The notes under the pieces: model-generated
Seen by the model: the letters and a program-made list of their open reading frames with translations, nothing else
Databases searched by the model: none
Told to the model about the DNA's origin: nothing
Part shown: one piece after another, positions 1 to 12,702 of the stretch
How the letters are laid out: every line of letters starts with the position of its first letter
How positions within the stretch are numbered: position 1 is the first letter of the stretch
NCBI GenBank assembly: GCA_016617785.1
Contig: JADILM010000001.1
Location: forward strand, 744,001 to 808,000
Length of the DNA stretch: 64,000 nt
Reading direction: 5' to 3'
Origin: Sporobolomyces roseus
Taxonomy: Eukaryota > Basidiomycota > Microbotryomycetes > Sporidiobolales > Sporidiobolaceae
Made by a program: the position numbers and the translations under genes

Positions 1-496
1 GATTCTTCGAACGACATCAGACTGTTCCAACAAGCTACACTCCTCACCATCGCATTCACATCGCTCGACTATCAGTTGAACGCTGCAGAGGACAAAGACC
101 AATCTCGAGACCTACTTGACCAGATCAAACTCGCGATCAAAAAGATCGATGCAAAACTTCGTAAGCTTTTACTACTTCGTGAACTCGCGGATATCTCACT
201 AACGTATCTAATCGCTCTTTTGCACAGGTGCCGACGCTCGCAAAGGTCTCCTTGTCGAAAGGATGCGAGCGAAGAATCTACTCACATCGCTTTCAAATTC
301 GCTCGATTATCAACTCCGTCGAGCTCGCGGACAAGAGGCTGGGTTCGATATCACTCACGTCGATGATGGAAAGGGCGAAGACGAGAATGAACGAAAGAAG
401 AAGAAGGCGAAACTTGCTGAGCAAGAAGAAGAGGAAGAAACGAAAGAAGAGACGGAGCAGTCGAACGCCGTCGAGGTTGCTACCATCGCTGCTTGA
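1..496 (+). CDS. C-terminal end of an unidentified protein (5' end outside window)
   Basis: Two exons are visible, 1-160 and 228-496. The 67-nt intron starts GTAAGC and ends GCACAG, and the reading phase is kept across it. The protein continues from outside the window and ends at a TGA at 494-496. The visible part is helical in character, and the short string SLDYQL occurs twice (in the first exon and early in the second), hinting at repeated helices. The tail is strongly charged: a Lys/Arg-rich stretch, then a Glu-rich stretch, then a short neutral end. I do not recognise the family and assign no function. The gene converges on the methionyl-tRNA synthetase gene, with about 230 bases between the two stops. 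Confidence 0.6.
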
Positions 497-727
497 TGCA
501 GGACGAAAATGGCGTTTTATCTAGCTTGTATACTCACCGACCAGTTCGTAGTAGGTCAGTTTTCGTTGAGGTGTTTCTGTAAACTTCTTCGCTTTTCAAT
601 CGTTCCAAAGAAAGGTCCGAAATCCTCGCTCCGCAAGCCCTCACAACCATCGACGATCTTTGCGACAATGCAAGGTGATAATACTACTTCATTCTATCTA
701 TCAGAATCAGCAAGAGAAGGACAGAAA

Positions 728-3480
728 CTACAGAGCAACGGCGAGTAACTGATCTTCCAATAGCTTCATCTCTTCTTTCATAGCCTTGAGTTGCGCAACT
801 TCTTCCTCGACAGATCGATCACCTTCTTCAGGCTTTCCAGTCTTGACCCTCCTCACTTTCTCTCCTTGCACTTTGATCTGTTCCTCGAGCACCAACTGCT
901 CATCCGTCTTCGGTAGCTTCGCCTTTGCCTCCTCGACGGCCTTCTGAGCAGCTTTACGAGCCTTGTCTTGAGCTTTCCTCGACAACTTGGGTTCTTCCTC
1001 GACAGCCTTCTCAGCACCTGCACCACCAAATTGAGTCCTCCAAACGGGAACCATCTTGGGATCGATTCGACTAAAGAGATGTTGAGCGGTACCAATCTTG
1101 TGGTTCGGGAAGAGATCGATCGAGAAAGAATCGGGAATGGAGCGAGGGAGAGCGTTGAGTTGGGAAATGATAGAATCGGAAGTCGAGGGCATGAAAGGGT
1201 GAACGACGGAGGAGAGGACATAGATGAGGTTGATGGTGAGGAGGACGATTTCGGCACATCGATCGGGGTTCGAAGCGAGGAGAGCGTTGTCGACTCGGTT
1301 GTCTTGGATGAATTGGTTGCCTCGACCAGACATGTGAAGAAGCGTCGCGAGACCTGCTCGAATCTTCTGGTGTTCCATCTGATCGTTGTATGCGGTAAGG
1401 AGAGTATTGATCTCGTTGACGAAAGATTGATCTTGCTCCGTGAAGGGATAAGGCTGAGAAGAGTAGTCGAATTCTCCCTTCTTGGGATCGGGGAGAACGC
1501 TGTCGTACTTCGCGTTGACAAACTTGATCATACGGTTGACGAAGTTGCCGAGGTTGTTGAGGAGCTCAGCGTTGGCTTTTGCAACGAAATCGTCCCAGGT
1601 GAATTCAGAGTCGCTCGTTTCTGGTCGGTTCTGAAGGAGGTAGTATCGCCAAACTGATGCGGGAACTCCAGTTTCTCGTGCGTTTTGACCGAAGACACCA
1701 ACATTCTTCGACTTTGAAAACTTGGTTCCTTCGTATTGAAGGTAATCTGTTTGAAGAGCAAACAAAGCCGAATAAGTATATGAACGATTTCGTTCGATAG
1801 CGAGACGAACATACCAGTAGTCGAGATCGAGTTCAACATAGTCCAGTTATCACCAGATCCGAGTAAGTAACCGGGGAAGAGAACCGTGTGGAAAGGTACT
1901 GGATATCGGCAAGAAAAGATCAGTTTTGTTCTGTTCGGAGAGGCTCAAAAAGCCAATATACCGTTATCCTGCAGACGTAGAAGTCGTCAGTATAGTTATC
2001 AAGTAGACTGCGAGAAGAGTCCAGCTCACCTTGCCCATGAATTGGTAAAGAGTAACGTTCTCAGGGTTCCTCCACCACATCTTCCAATCATCAGTGTAAT
2101 TGGCCGTAATGGAAGGGTATCCTATCGGCGCATCAAACTTAACGAGATGATACGAGGACATGTCAGATGAGGACTCTTGCGAGAAGAACGTGAAGAGAAA
2201 TCCGAACTCACCCAAACATACATGACCTTGTTCTCCCATTTCTCTCCCAATTCTGCAGGTAGCTTTACACCCCATTCCAGATCCCTAGTCATACCACGAC
2301 TCTGTAATCCACCTTTCAACCATCCATCCGTGAAAGCTTTTCCGTTCGAAGACCAAGTACCGGTCGAACTCGATTTCTGAACGAATTCTTCGATTTGAGG
2401 TTGAAGGGAAGCGAGCTTGATGTGGAGGTGAGCGGTCGTACGGGCGGTGGGAGTCGCTCCGCATGCTGAGCATCGGGGTTTGACGAGTTCGAGAGGTGAT
2501 TCGTAAGTTACGGAACAATGTTCACATTGATCTCCTCGAGCGCCCTGTCAAGTCAGAAGTATCAGCATTTGATCGATTCCGGGACCGAGAGTCCGTAACT
2601 TACGTCGTAATGGCATTTGGGACAAGTTCCTTCGACATATCGATCAGCTAAGAACCTCTTGTCCTTCTCACAGTAGAGCTGTTGGTTCTCATGTTCCTCG
2701 AGCCAACCATTCTTGTAGAGCTTGAGGAAGATATCTTGACAGATTCTACAATCATTGGCACTGATGTCAGCTTATAGGCTGCATGTGAACGTTCGAAAGA
2801 AAGACGGACTCAGTCTGCTTCTCGGTCGAAGTGCGTCCGAAGTGGTCGAATCCGATCTCGAACCACCTGTAAGAGTCAGCGTGAAGCTTGTGATCTGTTC
2901 GCCCGAGCGTGTCTTAGCTCTATCGCTGAACGTTAGCTAAGTATGAGATGAAACGAACATTTATCGCAAAGTTCTTTAGGTCCCAAACCTTCCTTCGCAG
3001 CCATGACTTCAGTGGTCGTTCCATACTCATCAGTTCCACAGATCTGTCGACAAACGAACTGAATCAGCAAGAAGATTAGGGAGAAGAAAGGGAAAGCAGG
3101 ACTAACGTAAAGAACTCGCTGGTTTCGTTGACGAGCGTAACGAGCGAAGACGTCAGCAGACAGAGTGGACCCAATAATGTTGCCTGTGTTACGCTAGCCG
3201 CTCAGTGTGCATCACGGGAAGAGCAAGAGAGGGAGAGACTGACCCAGATGAGGTTGATTGTTGACATAAGGAAGAGCACTAGTGATCAATACGTTCCTCT
3301 CTCCGTCCTTTGGTAAGCTATTCAAGAGCTCTCCTAGTCAGTCCCTGTCCTTTGAAAAGATAGAAGAGCGATTTACATCTTTCCATCTGAACGATCTTTT
3401 CTAAAGTCTCGCAGTTCGACTCCTGGGCGAATCTTGCGTTCTGAGCTCTCAGAAGGTTGCGCTGGGAAAGGTGAAGCCAT
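728..3480 (-). CDS. MES1: Methionyl-tRNA synthetase, cytosolic
   Basis: Charges tRNA-Met with methionine for initiation and elongation; a class Ia enzyme. The start at 3480 gives [12 protein letters not shown], followed after about 40 residues by the Rossmann entry [17 protein letters not shown], whose HLGN is the HIGH-motif equivalent. Later come CGTDEYGT, a zinc-knuckle-like region with CPKC and CEHC pairs, DAPIGYPS, and the catalytic loop KFSKSKN (KMSKS motif) near 1715. The anticodon-binding helical domain follows. At least seven exons are present. There is almost nothing before the catalytic core, so the GST-like N-terminal domain of the budding yeast enzyme is absent. The C-terminus is a charged Lys/Glu/Ala coiled-coil-like tail of about 90 residues rather than an obvious EMAP-II-type tRNA-binding domain. 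The absence of a mitochondrial presequence supports a cytosolic role. Family call is secure; exact splice sites were not all checked. Confidence 0.93.
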
Positions 3481-3894
3481 CTTCTCTTGAGAGCGGAGGT
3501 ACTGAGAGCCGAGCGAAGCGAAAGAGAGAGGAAGAGAGAGGGGAGAGAGAACATCGAGTTTGCACATTCTCTGCGATACCATAGGTAGCCGACACGGACG
3601 ACAAAGAGCGCAAAGGAAGCGATCAGCCCGTCCTTTCACCGCAGAAAGCGAATATCTCTCGCAAGATGTTTGACGACGAGTTAAAGAACAGTAGATTAAG
3701 CAGCAGTGCTAGCGCGAAGGGGGAGTAGTAAGATGAGTCGTGAGTACAGGTACGAGCTAGAAGTGACAGAACAAGAGGATGAGAGTCTATATGAGTAGTG
3801 GGAACGAGATCTAAAATAAAGTAGAGTTAAAAAAATGATATCTATGCAAAACGACCTTCTATCTTCCTCCTCCTCCTGCTATCCTCCTCTACAT
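3481..3894. other. Intergenic: MES1 promoter and arrestin gene 3' region
   Basis: Holds the upstream region of the methionyl-tRNA synthetase gene and the 3' flank of the arrestin gene, both on the minus strand. Purine/pyrimidine-rich runs such as repeated GAGAGA lie near 3520-3550. No further gene or RNA was seen. Confidence 0.5.
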
Positions 3895-6832
3895 CTACAC
3901 TACAGCAGGAGCTGGTGTCCGCCGTGGGTGACTATCGGCGAAGTCTTCCGTCGTGAGTGCACTCGAAGAAGAAGTGTTTGCTCCTCTTTCTCTTTGTTCC
4001 TCTTCCTCGACATCGTCGTAGTTTGGGAGTCCTTGACTGATGGGTACGACACCACCTCCGAGGAAACCTCTTGCTGCGACATCGTAAGATGGTACTTGGG
4101 AAAGGAAATCGACGTTTTCATTCGGAGAAGGCATGGCTGAACCTGAACCGGGAGTCGGAGGTTGTTGTAAGTTCGCGTAGGGGTTGAGAGATTCACGAGG
4201 TCCGGGAGATGAGGAGAGGGGGGAAGTGACGGAGGAAGCGTTTTGACTACTTGGGTGAGAGGGAGAGTTTGACATGGCGGAATGAGTGATTGTGCTATTA
4301 CTGTCAAGGTTGAGGTTTGGTCGAGCATCTCTACCGTTCGATGAACCACTTCGAGCAGCGTGTGCGGCGAGAGCGTTGGAGAGGGCGGAAGGGGAAGGTT
4401 GGTGTTCGTCGAAATGAGCATGTCGCTCATTCACGTTGTGAGTTGATCCTCTTCTTGAACTGCTTTCTCCTGGATGGTTGAAGTGATCTCTGACGTCTGA
4501 TTTCGAGTTTGACCGAGAAAAGGCAGTAAGTGGTCGCAGAGGTTTCGGGAGGTGAAGGTTGAAGAAACTACTCGAGGTGTTGGAACGAGAGAGTGAAGGA
4601 GGTTCGGCGTGAGAGGATGGACTAGACATCGGCATTGCGCCTGGAGTGGAGGGAGTTTGATATGAGGGCATTCGTTCGGGACTGGCTGGTCGAGAGGGTG
4701 GTCGAGAAGAAGGACGAGAAGAAGGACGAGATCCAGGGCGACTACCAGGTCGAGAAGAAGGGTTCGAATTCGGAGGTGAAGTATGATCTCCGAGAGCGAG
4801 GGTGCTCAGCAATTCTGAATCGTACCAGTTGCGATGATCCTCGGGGTGTTCCGATTGTTCAGGAGGAGGGGAAGCGGGAGCGGGAGTGAGAGGTGTTGTC
4901 GTTCCTGAACTTCGCCTCGAGCTACCATGACTTTCTCGATCTCGTTCGGGATGTCGGTTGATCGCGGAGAGAGCGTGGAAGCCGTGCAGTCCTCCGAAGC
5001 CATGGCCGTGACTCGATCTTCGCTCTGGCGAAGGAGGTCGAGATGGAGCTCGAGACTGTGGAGGAGAGACTCCTGGGGTTGTGGTAGGTGTCGTTCGAGC
5101 ACTCCAAGGCGTAGGGGTGAATCCGGATGCGAGAGAGAAGTACGAGGCAGTATCGGCGTTCGCTACTCGATCCATAACGTGGTCTTGGTACGAAGGGAGG
5201 TCGACTTGCGGAACATCGGATCGAGCGAGAACTCCGGATTCTCCGAAGAGCAAGTTGCGAGATCCTTGTGATGCGAGACGAGCTTCTTCTGAGAGGATGG
5301 AGGCGAGGATATGAATGGGAAGGGCGCATCGGAGTTCGGAAACGTGACCATCAGGGTTTCTGCGGAAGAAGAGAGAAACTATCAGTTACGGCTGACTGAC
5401 GAGAAGACGGGAGAAAGGCTCACTTGATGAAAGCGCTCCACTTGATCTTGTGATTGACAAACACAGGGTGAACAGTGTGAGTCGGGGCAGTCCAGATCGG
5501 GACTTGAACGTCGACCACAACATCCACTTCCGTATCGTGACCATCATCTTCCTCCGGTTCTGCCTCTTGATGTGGAGTTTGCTGTTCATCTTCCTCCTCA
5601 CTCTCCTCATCCGCTCCAATCTGAAATCTACCTTGACCAGTCGGTCGACGATTGAAGGGGAACCCGGGACTGCTAGTTCGAGATGCTGCAGCACTTCCTC
5701 CTGGACTCTGAAGTGGTGTCATTGCGCCTCCGTGGAAAGGTGAACCGAAAGCAGGAGTCTGAGGTGTCATCATTCCGGAAGGATGGAATCCTCCTAGCGA
5801 ACGAAGAGAGGCGGTCGATTCGATTCGAGCGGGAGGATTGCCAGCACTCGTTTCCGCTGTTGAAGGTGTCGTTCCATCTGCTACAAAGTTGTACTTGACG
5901 ACAGTCGCATCACGAGCTTCTGAATGAGATGTCGAAGCTTTTCCGTAGACGGTACTGTATGAGAGGGGTTTTGTGGAGATTTAGTGACGAGACTGGGGTA
6001 AAGTTTTCGAACTATTTCGTCAACTTACGTGTGTTCTCGGATGGTCGTCACGAGGGATACGATTCGTACACCTTTCGCCAAAGGAGAGAATTTGACCGCA
6101 ACGGGAATCGTATCTCCAGCTGCGAATGCTTTGTGAGGGAGAGTGAACGAGTACATGACCTTTCCGGGCCAGGTGTTTTCTGAAAGTGCGCGTAAGCATT
6201 AGCACGACATCGTAGAGATTGAAAGAGCCAGACGTGCCAATTTCCAAGGTCTGATTATACTCCACTGCGTCCACTCCGAATCCTCGAGCGATTCTCACTA
6301 CCCTTCTCGCTTTCCAATCCGCCGCCGTAATTCCAGGTCTCTCCGCCCTCGCTTTCAGCTTGTACTCTATAACACCACTTCCCGAGTACGTCCTCAAACT
6401 TGCAGGTAAAGATCCGGGAACGTGAAGGGAGAAGGGGAAGACATGGCGTCCAGGTTTCAGAGTGTGAACTTGATGGTGTTCCTTCTTGCCTTGATGAGGG
6501 GCCGTGTGGGATGAAGGGTTTAGGAAGTTGAAATCGTGGAAGAAGAGAGGGTGATCGTGGTGGTGAGTCGAAGTATCTCTCCATGCGATTTTAGCAGTTC
6601 CAGTGAACACCAATCTATCGCGTCGCACGAAGGTTAGCTTTCTTCGCTATGATAATAGAGCGAATGTCAGTACTCACGATACCTCCCTTAGATCAGTTGA
6701 ATGTGTCAAATTGAGGATAACTTCTCCATTCAAAACTGCTGGATCGAATTCATCTCCAGTGAATCCACGCAGAACCAAATCACTAGACTCGAGAGCAATC
6801 TCTAATGGATCAGGGCCGTGGTGCGAAGGCAT
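3895..6832 (-). CDS. Alpha-arrestin domain protein (ART-type trafficking adaptor)
   Basis: Alpha-arrestins recruit a Rsp5-type ubiquitin ligase to plasma-membrane transporters and trigger their endocytosis. The start at 6832 (MPSHHGPDPLEIALES) leads into the arrestin N-lobe. Exon 1 joins exon 2 in phase to give LREVSLVFTGTAKIAWRD. The core reads HTLKPGRHVFPFSLHVPGS and then SGVIEYKLKARAERPG, which matches arrestin N-domain strands. A C-lobe with the acidic insert EESEEEDEQQ follows. The last 450 residues are Ser/Pro/Arg-rich and disordered. They contain LPSY, VPSY and LPNY, which resemble the L/PPxY sites bound by WW domains of the ligase. Tandem SRPGSRPGSRPSSRP repeats lie near 4700-4770. 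The arrestin fold call is firm; which transporters it serves cannot be told. Confidence 0.85.
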
Positions 6833-7546
6833 GGTAGAGATCTATAAAGCGAGGAAGGCCGCAACAAAGACGTCAGTAAGTGAGAGTTCAATGAGAGAAA
6901 AAGAGCAAGAGACGGGGAGTCCGACAGATGGTGTGGATAGACTGAAGTCACTTACAGATCTACTAGTGTGATGAGCGAGCGCTTATCGCACTCCAATCGA
7001 AGCGATCTAAACTGCGAGGACAAACAAAAAAGGGAAGAAGGGTTTCGATGATTTTGTATGGAGAGGTCGCTGAAGGTAGTCGAGGAGGATTTGATAAAGG
7101 TTTTTGGTAGTTTGCGGGTGTTGACAGAGCGAGTAGTGAGTGAAAGGTTGGGAGAGACCGCTGCTAAAAACCTCGAAAATCCTTCTCCAGTTTTTTCGCG
7201 CCAAATCACTCCTCCCGCGGGACGCTAGTTTCCTCCACATCTTTCGACTGCACCATGCGTCTTCGATCGACTTTGTTTGGCCTGATGTTTGGCCTGATTC
7301 GTCGCTGGGACGCTTCCACAAACAAGAGCGAAAAAAGGTCGGCCTCATTTTGCGAAGAAAGAGTGTTTTTGCGAAGTCAAGACGATGGCACTAAGGTAAG
7401 GATGCGAAGGGGTTGCGAGGAGGGGATATAGATAACGACGAGAGGATATCGTGCAGTGCGAGGGGATAATAACGAATAGAGACAGAATCTATTTAGGGGA
7501 TATCCAAGATGAAAAATGAGAAATAATAAGGTAAGATCAAGCAAGA
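6833..7546. other. Intergenic: arrestin promoter and RdRP 3' flank
   Basis: About 700 bases between the arrestin start codon and the RNA polymerase stop codon; both genes are on the minus strand. The open frames here are short, overlap on both strands and have no recognisable motif. I see no tRNA or repeat. Confidence 0.45.
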
Positions 7547-10500
7547 CGCTGTCGTTTTGAGGGACTCCCGCCGATTGAATCATCGGCGGAGGACTGAGAC
7601 GTGAGGAGAGTGAGAGGGCGAACTTTGAGGCGTGCAGAAGCGATACCGCTAGCTCTTTTCGAAACTTGGAGAACGTCGAGCTGTGTGAAATGCGTACGAA
7701 GTCAGCTCTGCACTCTTGCGCCTCGAGATTCATACTGGGACACGCACCATAGTCTCTGATACCGAAGGAGCTTCGATTCCCAAAGCGTTGTCGCCGTGTA
7801 ACCTAGCAGTGATTGAATTGGCTTTCAAGGATAGAATCGAACGGTGAGCCATATCGAAGCAAAATTTGATGCGTGACTGATTCGCGTCTTTGAAAGCGAT
7901 GTCGATGCGCTTTGATTCGAGAGTCGTGGACGTTGATCGGTTCGCGAGGGGAGAGAGTGGATTTGTGGAAGACTGAGACGAAGAAGTGCTTGGATTGACT
8001 GATGTCAAAGAGAGAGGTCGACGATCGATGTGAGTGGGTTCGGATTGCGTCGGTGCTAACTGCGAATAGCGAGTGTCGCCATAAAGATCGTCGAATTCGT
8101 CATCTTCCTCGAGAGGAGTGCTTGTCGTCGGGACTGTGAGTGTCGACGAAGAAGATGCCTTGACAGTCGAAGGCGTAGTAGTCGAGCTGACGAGTGATAG
8201 AGGGTCGGATACAGTGTGACGGAATCGGTCAATCAACGAAGTTGCACCGAAAGGAGGAGGAGCAGGAGTCGCCCGTAGAGGTTCGATATAAGCGCAAGAG
8301 GCCTAGGAATGAGCGCTCTGGTGAGTCCGAGATCGGTCTGATAGGATACAGGAACAAGGACGTACGATAAGTGAACGAGCGTATCGAGCTCCATCGTCTC
8401 CTCTCAGTTTCTCCGAGCGAAGCGTACCATTCGTCAGGATACGCCAGAATCTCCTCGTGATCGCCAACAGCTCATCTTTGTACGATTTTGATGACGCTCT
8501 CCACTCCGAGCTTTTCTTTGTTGGTGACCGTTTCGATGGTGAACCAGGGATGTGTGATCTTTCTGCTTCTTGTTTGCCGTTGTCCTTTTCTCGACTCAAG
8601 CGTACACACATATCCTTGTACTCTTGAAACATGGTCTGTCATGGGAGAGCTCATCAGCGCGATTCCGGGCAGACAGAGAGAAACCGACATACTCGGATAT
8701 GAGCGAGAATTTTGGCGAGATCTTCGAAGAACCCAGGAGAGCCGGTTTCTCTCTGCTCAAGCCCGACAGCCCAAGCGTTCCTCCATTCTCGAGCGAGGTC
8801 ATCGTCGATCTCGACTTTAAGGTCGGCGCACCACGCTCTCCAGCTCTTCTCGGCGACTGTTTTCAGTTTCGTTCGCTCTCGTTCAAGATCATCTGGTACA
8901 GACAAACGATCGATCAGTATGACATTCTCACAGAGCCCGATCGTTAGAAGTCGGAGACTCACCCATAGGATGTCGCGCAAGATGAGAGGGTCGGATAGCG
9001 AATCGTTCGCCAGCGCAAGAGTGGGCACCGGCTTCGGCATAAGTCCACTCAGGAACCTCTTTGTGAGGCTCGAAGAACTTCTTCTTCGCGAGTTGCCATT
9101 TCTCAGCGCTGAACGAGAGTCCTTGTTTCCTCCCGTCGAGAGCGCGACAGAAAAGATGACCGACCTTCGCTCAGCAACAGAATCAGCACAAAGTCTTGGG
9201 GGAGACTCCCGAGAAGAGACAACGCACCTCACTGGTCAACGTATCGGTGATTCCTAGTTTGTAAGCGAGAGTCGTATGATACTTCGAGAGCAGTCCATAC
9301 TGAGTGCCGAGGAAGAGGGATTCGAGGAAGGTGTTTGCCAACTTGATATTGTCGCCTTGCTGTATGAGAGGAGTGACATAATCTCCGACTCTCCGCTTGT
9401 CGACTTCGAACCAGTCAGAGTCTTTGAAAGGTAGATCGGCGTAGACGGGATCGGCATTTTTGAAAGGCTCGACGATGGCAGGATTCGTCATGCAGATCAG
9501 CTTGTCACCTAGAGGAAAGAATGATCAAGGAAGGAGGAATAGATCAGCGTGCGAAGGGAACGGGTTATCAAGTGCGAGACTCGCCGTCATAATCTCCACC
9601 CGAGAGAAGTGAACACAGAGAACGATCTCCTTTGGTCGAAACGATGATGACGTCGTAGTACTGGCGATATTCTGCACGATACACACCTCGTACTCTGTGT
9701 GGAAAGGGGATAGATCTAGCGAACGTTGAGAACAGGTCGAAAGCGAAGAAACACCCACTTTTGCACGTCGCACGCTTGAACCGCAGGAGCTCGACTCAGA
9801 AGCGCATCACCGTCGACGATTCCGACCTTCCCGAAGCCGTTGGGAGTTGGCAGCGGTTCCGTAGATTGGAAGAAGAATTCTCCTTCATCGAGTACTCCCA
9901 TCTATTGCAACCTCTCCAAGGTCAGCTCATTCAAACCGTAAAGGAACAGGATAAAGACGAACATGATCAGCAATAACGAAGGCAGTCCGACTGTACTCAT
10001 CGTCGACCTTGAAGCTGAGTTGCTTATCCAAGTTCATCCCTGCAACGATTTTGAGTTTCGCTGCGAGGTGAGGATTCTGACGAGGTTCGAAGCCATTTTG
10101 CTGCTCAAGGTATCGAGAGTTGTCAAATCGACTCGGAGTGAGGTGCTGATGCGAGAGTCAGCTTACGAGCATTTGGACGACAACTTCTGGAACGGTGTTC
10201 GGTGCCGCCGACAGCGGATCGAGCCGTCCATCGTGAAGGAAGCCCTGTCCGTCGGTCGCGATTACTTGTACGTCTCCATCCTGTTGATCGCTGTCGAATC
10301 TCGTTGAATCGAAAGAGTTGAATTTGATATTGGAAGGGTCGGAGGACAGTTTCGCTTTGAGTGCTCTATCTTCCATGATCCCGCACGATCTGTCGATGTG
10401 ATAGAGTAGAGCAGGCATAGATTGAGGCGACCAATAGACGCTTTGACCTGTGTTCGCGACTAACGGATCAGTCGCTACGCCTCAGAAGCGTATCAAGGAG

Positions 10501-12702
10501 AGAGCGAACTCACTCGTCTCGACTTGACTTCTCAGCATCTCTCGAAAGACCTTCGTAGGTACACCACAGTGCGCCAGGACTTCGAACATTTGCTTTCCCT
10601 GCGAGAGTTGACTGGGAATCAGCGGGATTCAGCTGGAAAGGAAAGCATATACAGAAAACTCACGAGTTTCGCAGATTGTCCCCTCGTACTTGGAATGCTG
10701 TGGAGCTCGAAGGTGAAGAAATTGGTCTGTTGATCTTCGAACTTCCATTGCGAATCTCGGACTTCGATCCAAGGTTCGCACGATTCCTTCCGATTCCAAC
10801 TCGTGAGAGGAGCGATCGCCCAAACACCTGTAGACGACAATCGCATCAAGTGAGCAAGATGACTCGGAACGTGTAGGGCGATCCGGACTTACCCTTTCCT
10901 GGACCGAGACGACCTTGAGCTACGGGAGGAATCGAAGGTTCCATCTCGTGATCGCCTCTAGCTTCCGAGTACTTCTTCGAGATGACCTGCATCGCGGCAT
11001 AGCTCATGAGCGAGCAACCGTCCGTCATGTCTACGTCTCGTTTGCCTGTGTAGACTGGTTCCCATCTGATCTGATCTGCGTTCGGTCGATGCCAAATCGA
11101 GTATTCTTTTCCATTTTTGAGTAGCAGAGTGAACTTGAAGTGAGGTCGAGGAATTCGAGCAGGTTGAGAAGAGGACTCGTGAATCGGGATGTAGCGAGAA
11201 GAGGTAGTGTTTGGCGAGGTGTAGTCGAGCTGCCAAACGAGGGGAGTCGTAACCTTGTCGTCCGCAACTTGTCCGTAGCTGCCTCGGATACAGCCTGTGA
11301 GAGCGAAACGTCAGCTTCTGTTCAGACGAGATGGAAACGGGCCCACGTACTGGGTAGGTAAGAGTCGGGTAGAACCTCGCTCGGAGCATTCGAGAACGTT
11401 CTGCAAAAGAGATCCCTCAGATGCTGTATCATTCCGATCGAAATCTTGAGCGAATCTGATTTGATGTCTGGTGTCCGAAGTACTCGATGGCGAGGGAAAG
11501 TGACTGTCGGAGTCTACGCTTCGAGAAAGAATCGGTCAGATCCGATTCTCGCGGAGTTCTGAAAGCAAACAGCTACATACTGTAGTGGTGAGCCCTAGTT
11601 CGAAACGAGCGCAGTATTTGGCGACGGTCATGCGAGGATTGAGTTGAACGTCGAGGTATTCTTGAGCGAATTGAGCGAGAGTCCTCTCGTCCTCCTTTGC
11701 GATTCCCAACCCTTTCTCAGCGAAGTAGAAAACGGCTCCATCCTTCGCACAGAAGGCTGAGTATTGCCGACCGAAGATCAACAATGGTCGAGAGAAGAAG
11801 GACTGGATCTGTTCTCGTAAAGTCGGAACTCCTCGTTTCGTGTCGAAATTGTCGGGTCGATCGAATGAGGGAGCCGCTGATCGCAACGTGTCGTCGTCTA
11901 GTTTGACTCGCTGTGTAAGGTATCGTCAGCGAAGGCTCGTTCTCGAGTCACGAATTCGGACTCACAAGGAATCGATCCGAACCCCATTTTCGACTCAGCG
12001 AACTCCCCATCTCGGCCTTAGGAGGGCACAAGCGGAAGACGACCCGGCGTTGTCCATCCCTATTGTCCTTGACCACGCATAGCTCGCCGGAGAAGCTGAT
12101 AGCTCCCGTCTTGTAGGCAGCTTGTAACTCTTCCTTCGATTCGTTTTCGGGAAATACCGTCTCGAGGGAAGCTTCAGGCGGTTTGACGTAGGTTCGAGGA
12201 GTAAGAGAGGAAAGATACTGATGTATGTTGCGCAGCAGAGGAGTGTCGGCAGTTATTCGAGAGGGGTACTGGTCCAGACGAATCGCCCCTTGCTGGAATA
12301 TGGCGCGGCCAGTCAGCGATAGCGATAGGTAAACGGGGAGGATCAGGTACACACAGGTAATCCAGCATGGAGATAACGAGCGTGCTCAAAGTGATGAAGC
12401 CAACTGCCTTGTTTCGCCAACCACCTCTCGTGCTGATTTGCCGAAATCACCACATTCAAACCATCCTTTTCCTCCCATCCCGACAGGCTCTTCGGAGTTG
12501 AGCTAGTAGAGCTGGACGTCCGACTCGACGAAACTGAAGAGGTCTTGAATGGATCGGTCGTTCCAGCGACAGCGAGTTTGCCGCTCGAGCGAGTCAAGGG
12601 TTTCGAAGGATCTGTAGGCGGGACGAGTCGAGTTCCGCCAGTCGTCGAGATCGTTACGGTCTGAAGACGTTGTCGCGTCGGAGTCGCTGGTTGTACGGCC
12701 AT
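7547..12702 (-). CDS. RNA-dependent RNA polymerase of the QDE-1/RDR family (RNA silencing)
   Basis: Copies single-stranded RNA into double-stranded RNA that feeds Dicer in fungal RNA silencing. The start at 12702 (MAVQPATPTRQR) is preceded in frame by a stop. The N-terminal part is Ser/Thr-rich. Family landmarks follow in order: RKWGSDRFL near 11980, FGRQYSAFCAKDG near 11770, MTDGCSLMSYAAMQVISKKY near 11010, GVLDEGEFFFQSTEPL near 9890, then the catalytic loop DYDGDK near 9500-9595, and LDGRKQGLSF near 9130. The three aspartates of DxDGD are all present. The DYDGD loop is assembled across a 76-nt GC-AG intron (9509-9584). The last exon encodes a short basic tail with KRQRLA, a possible nuclear signal. 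More than ten exons are present. No Dicer or Argonaute gene is in the window. It is transcribed divergently from the mitochondrial TyrRS gene. Confidence 0.92.
9509..9584 (-). other. GC-AG intron inside the RdRP catalytic motif
   Basis: On the minus strand the donor reads GCGAGT rather than GTxxGT and the acceptor is CTCTAG. Splicing joins DYDG to DKLICM, restoring the DYDGD metal-binding loop. Reading through instead gives a stop a few codons later. No GT donor nearby restores the motif. Confidence 0.85.

Noticed and set aside
968..1657. Plus-strand 229-codon open frame
   Set aside because: Shadow of the methionyl-tRNA synthetase catalytic and anticodon-binding exons.
4640..4790. Possible short tandem repeat array or CRISPR-like pattern
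   Set aside because: It is a coding SRPGS/SRPSS repeat within the arrestin tail, not spaced direct repeats.
7547..12702. Viral origin for the RNA-dependent RNA polymerase
   Set aside because: The DxDGD loop and flanking motifs are of the cellular QDE-1/RDR type, and the gene has many spliceosomal introns like its neighbours.
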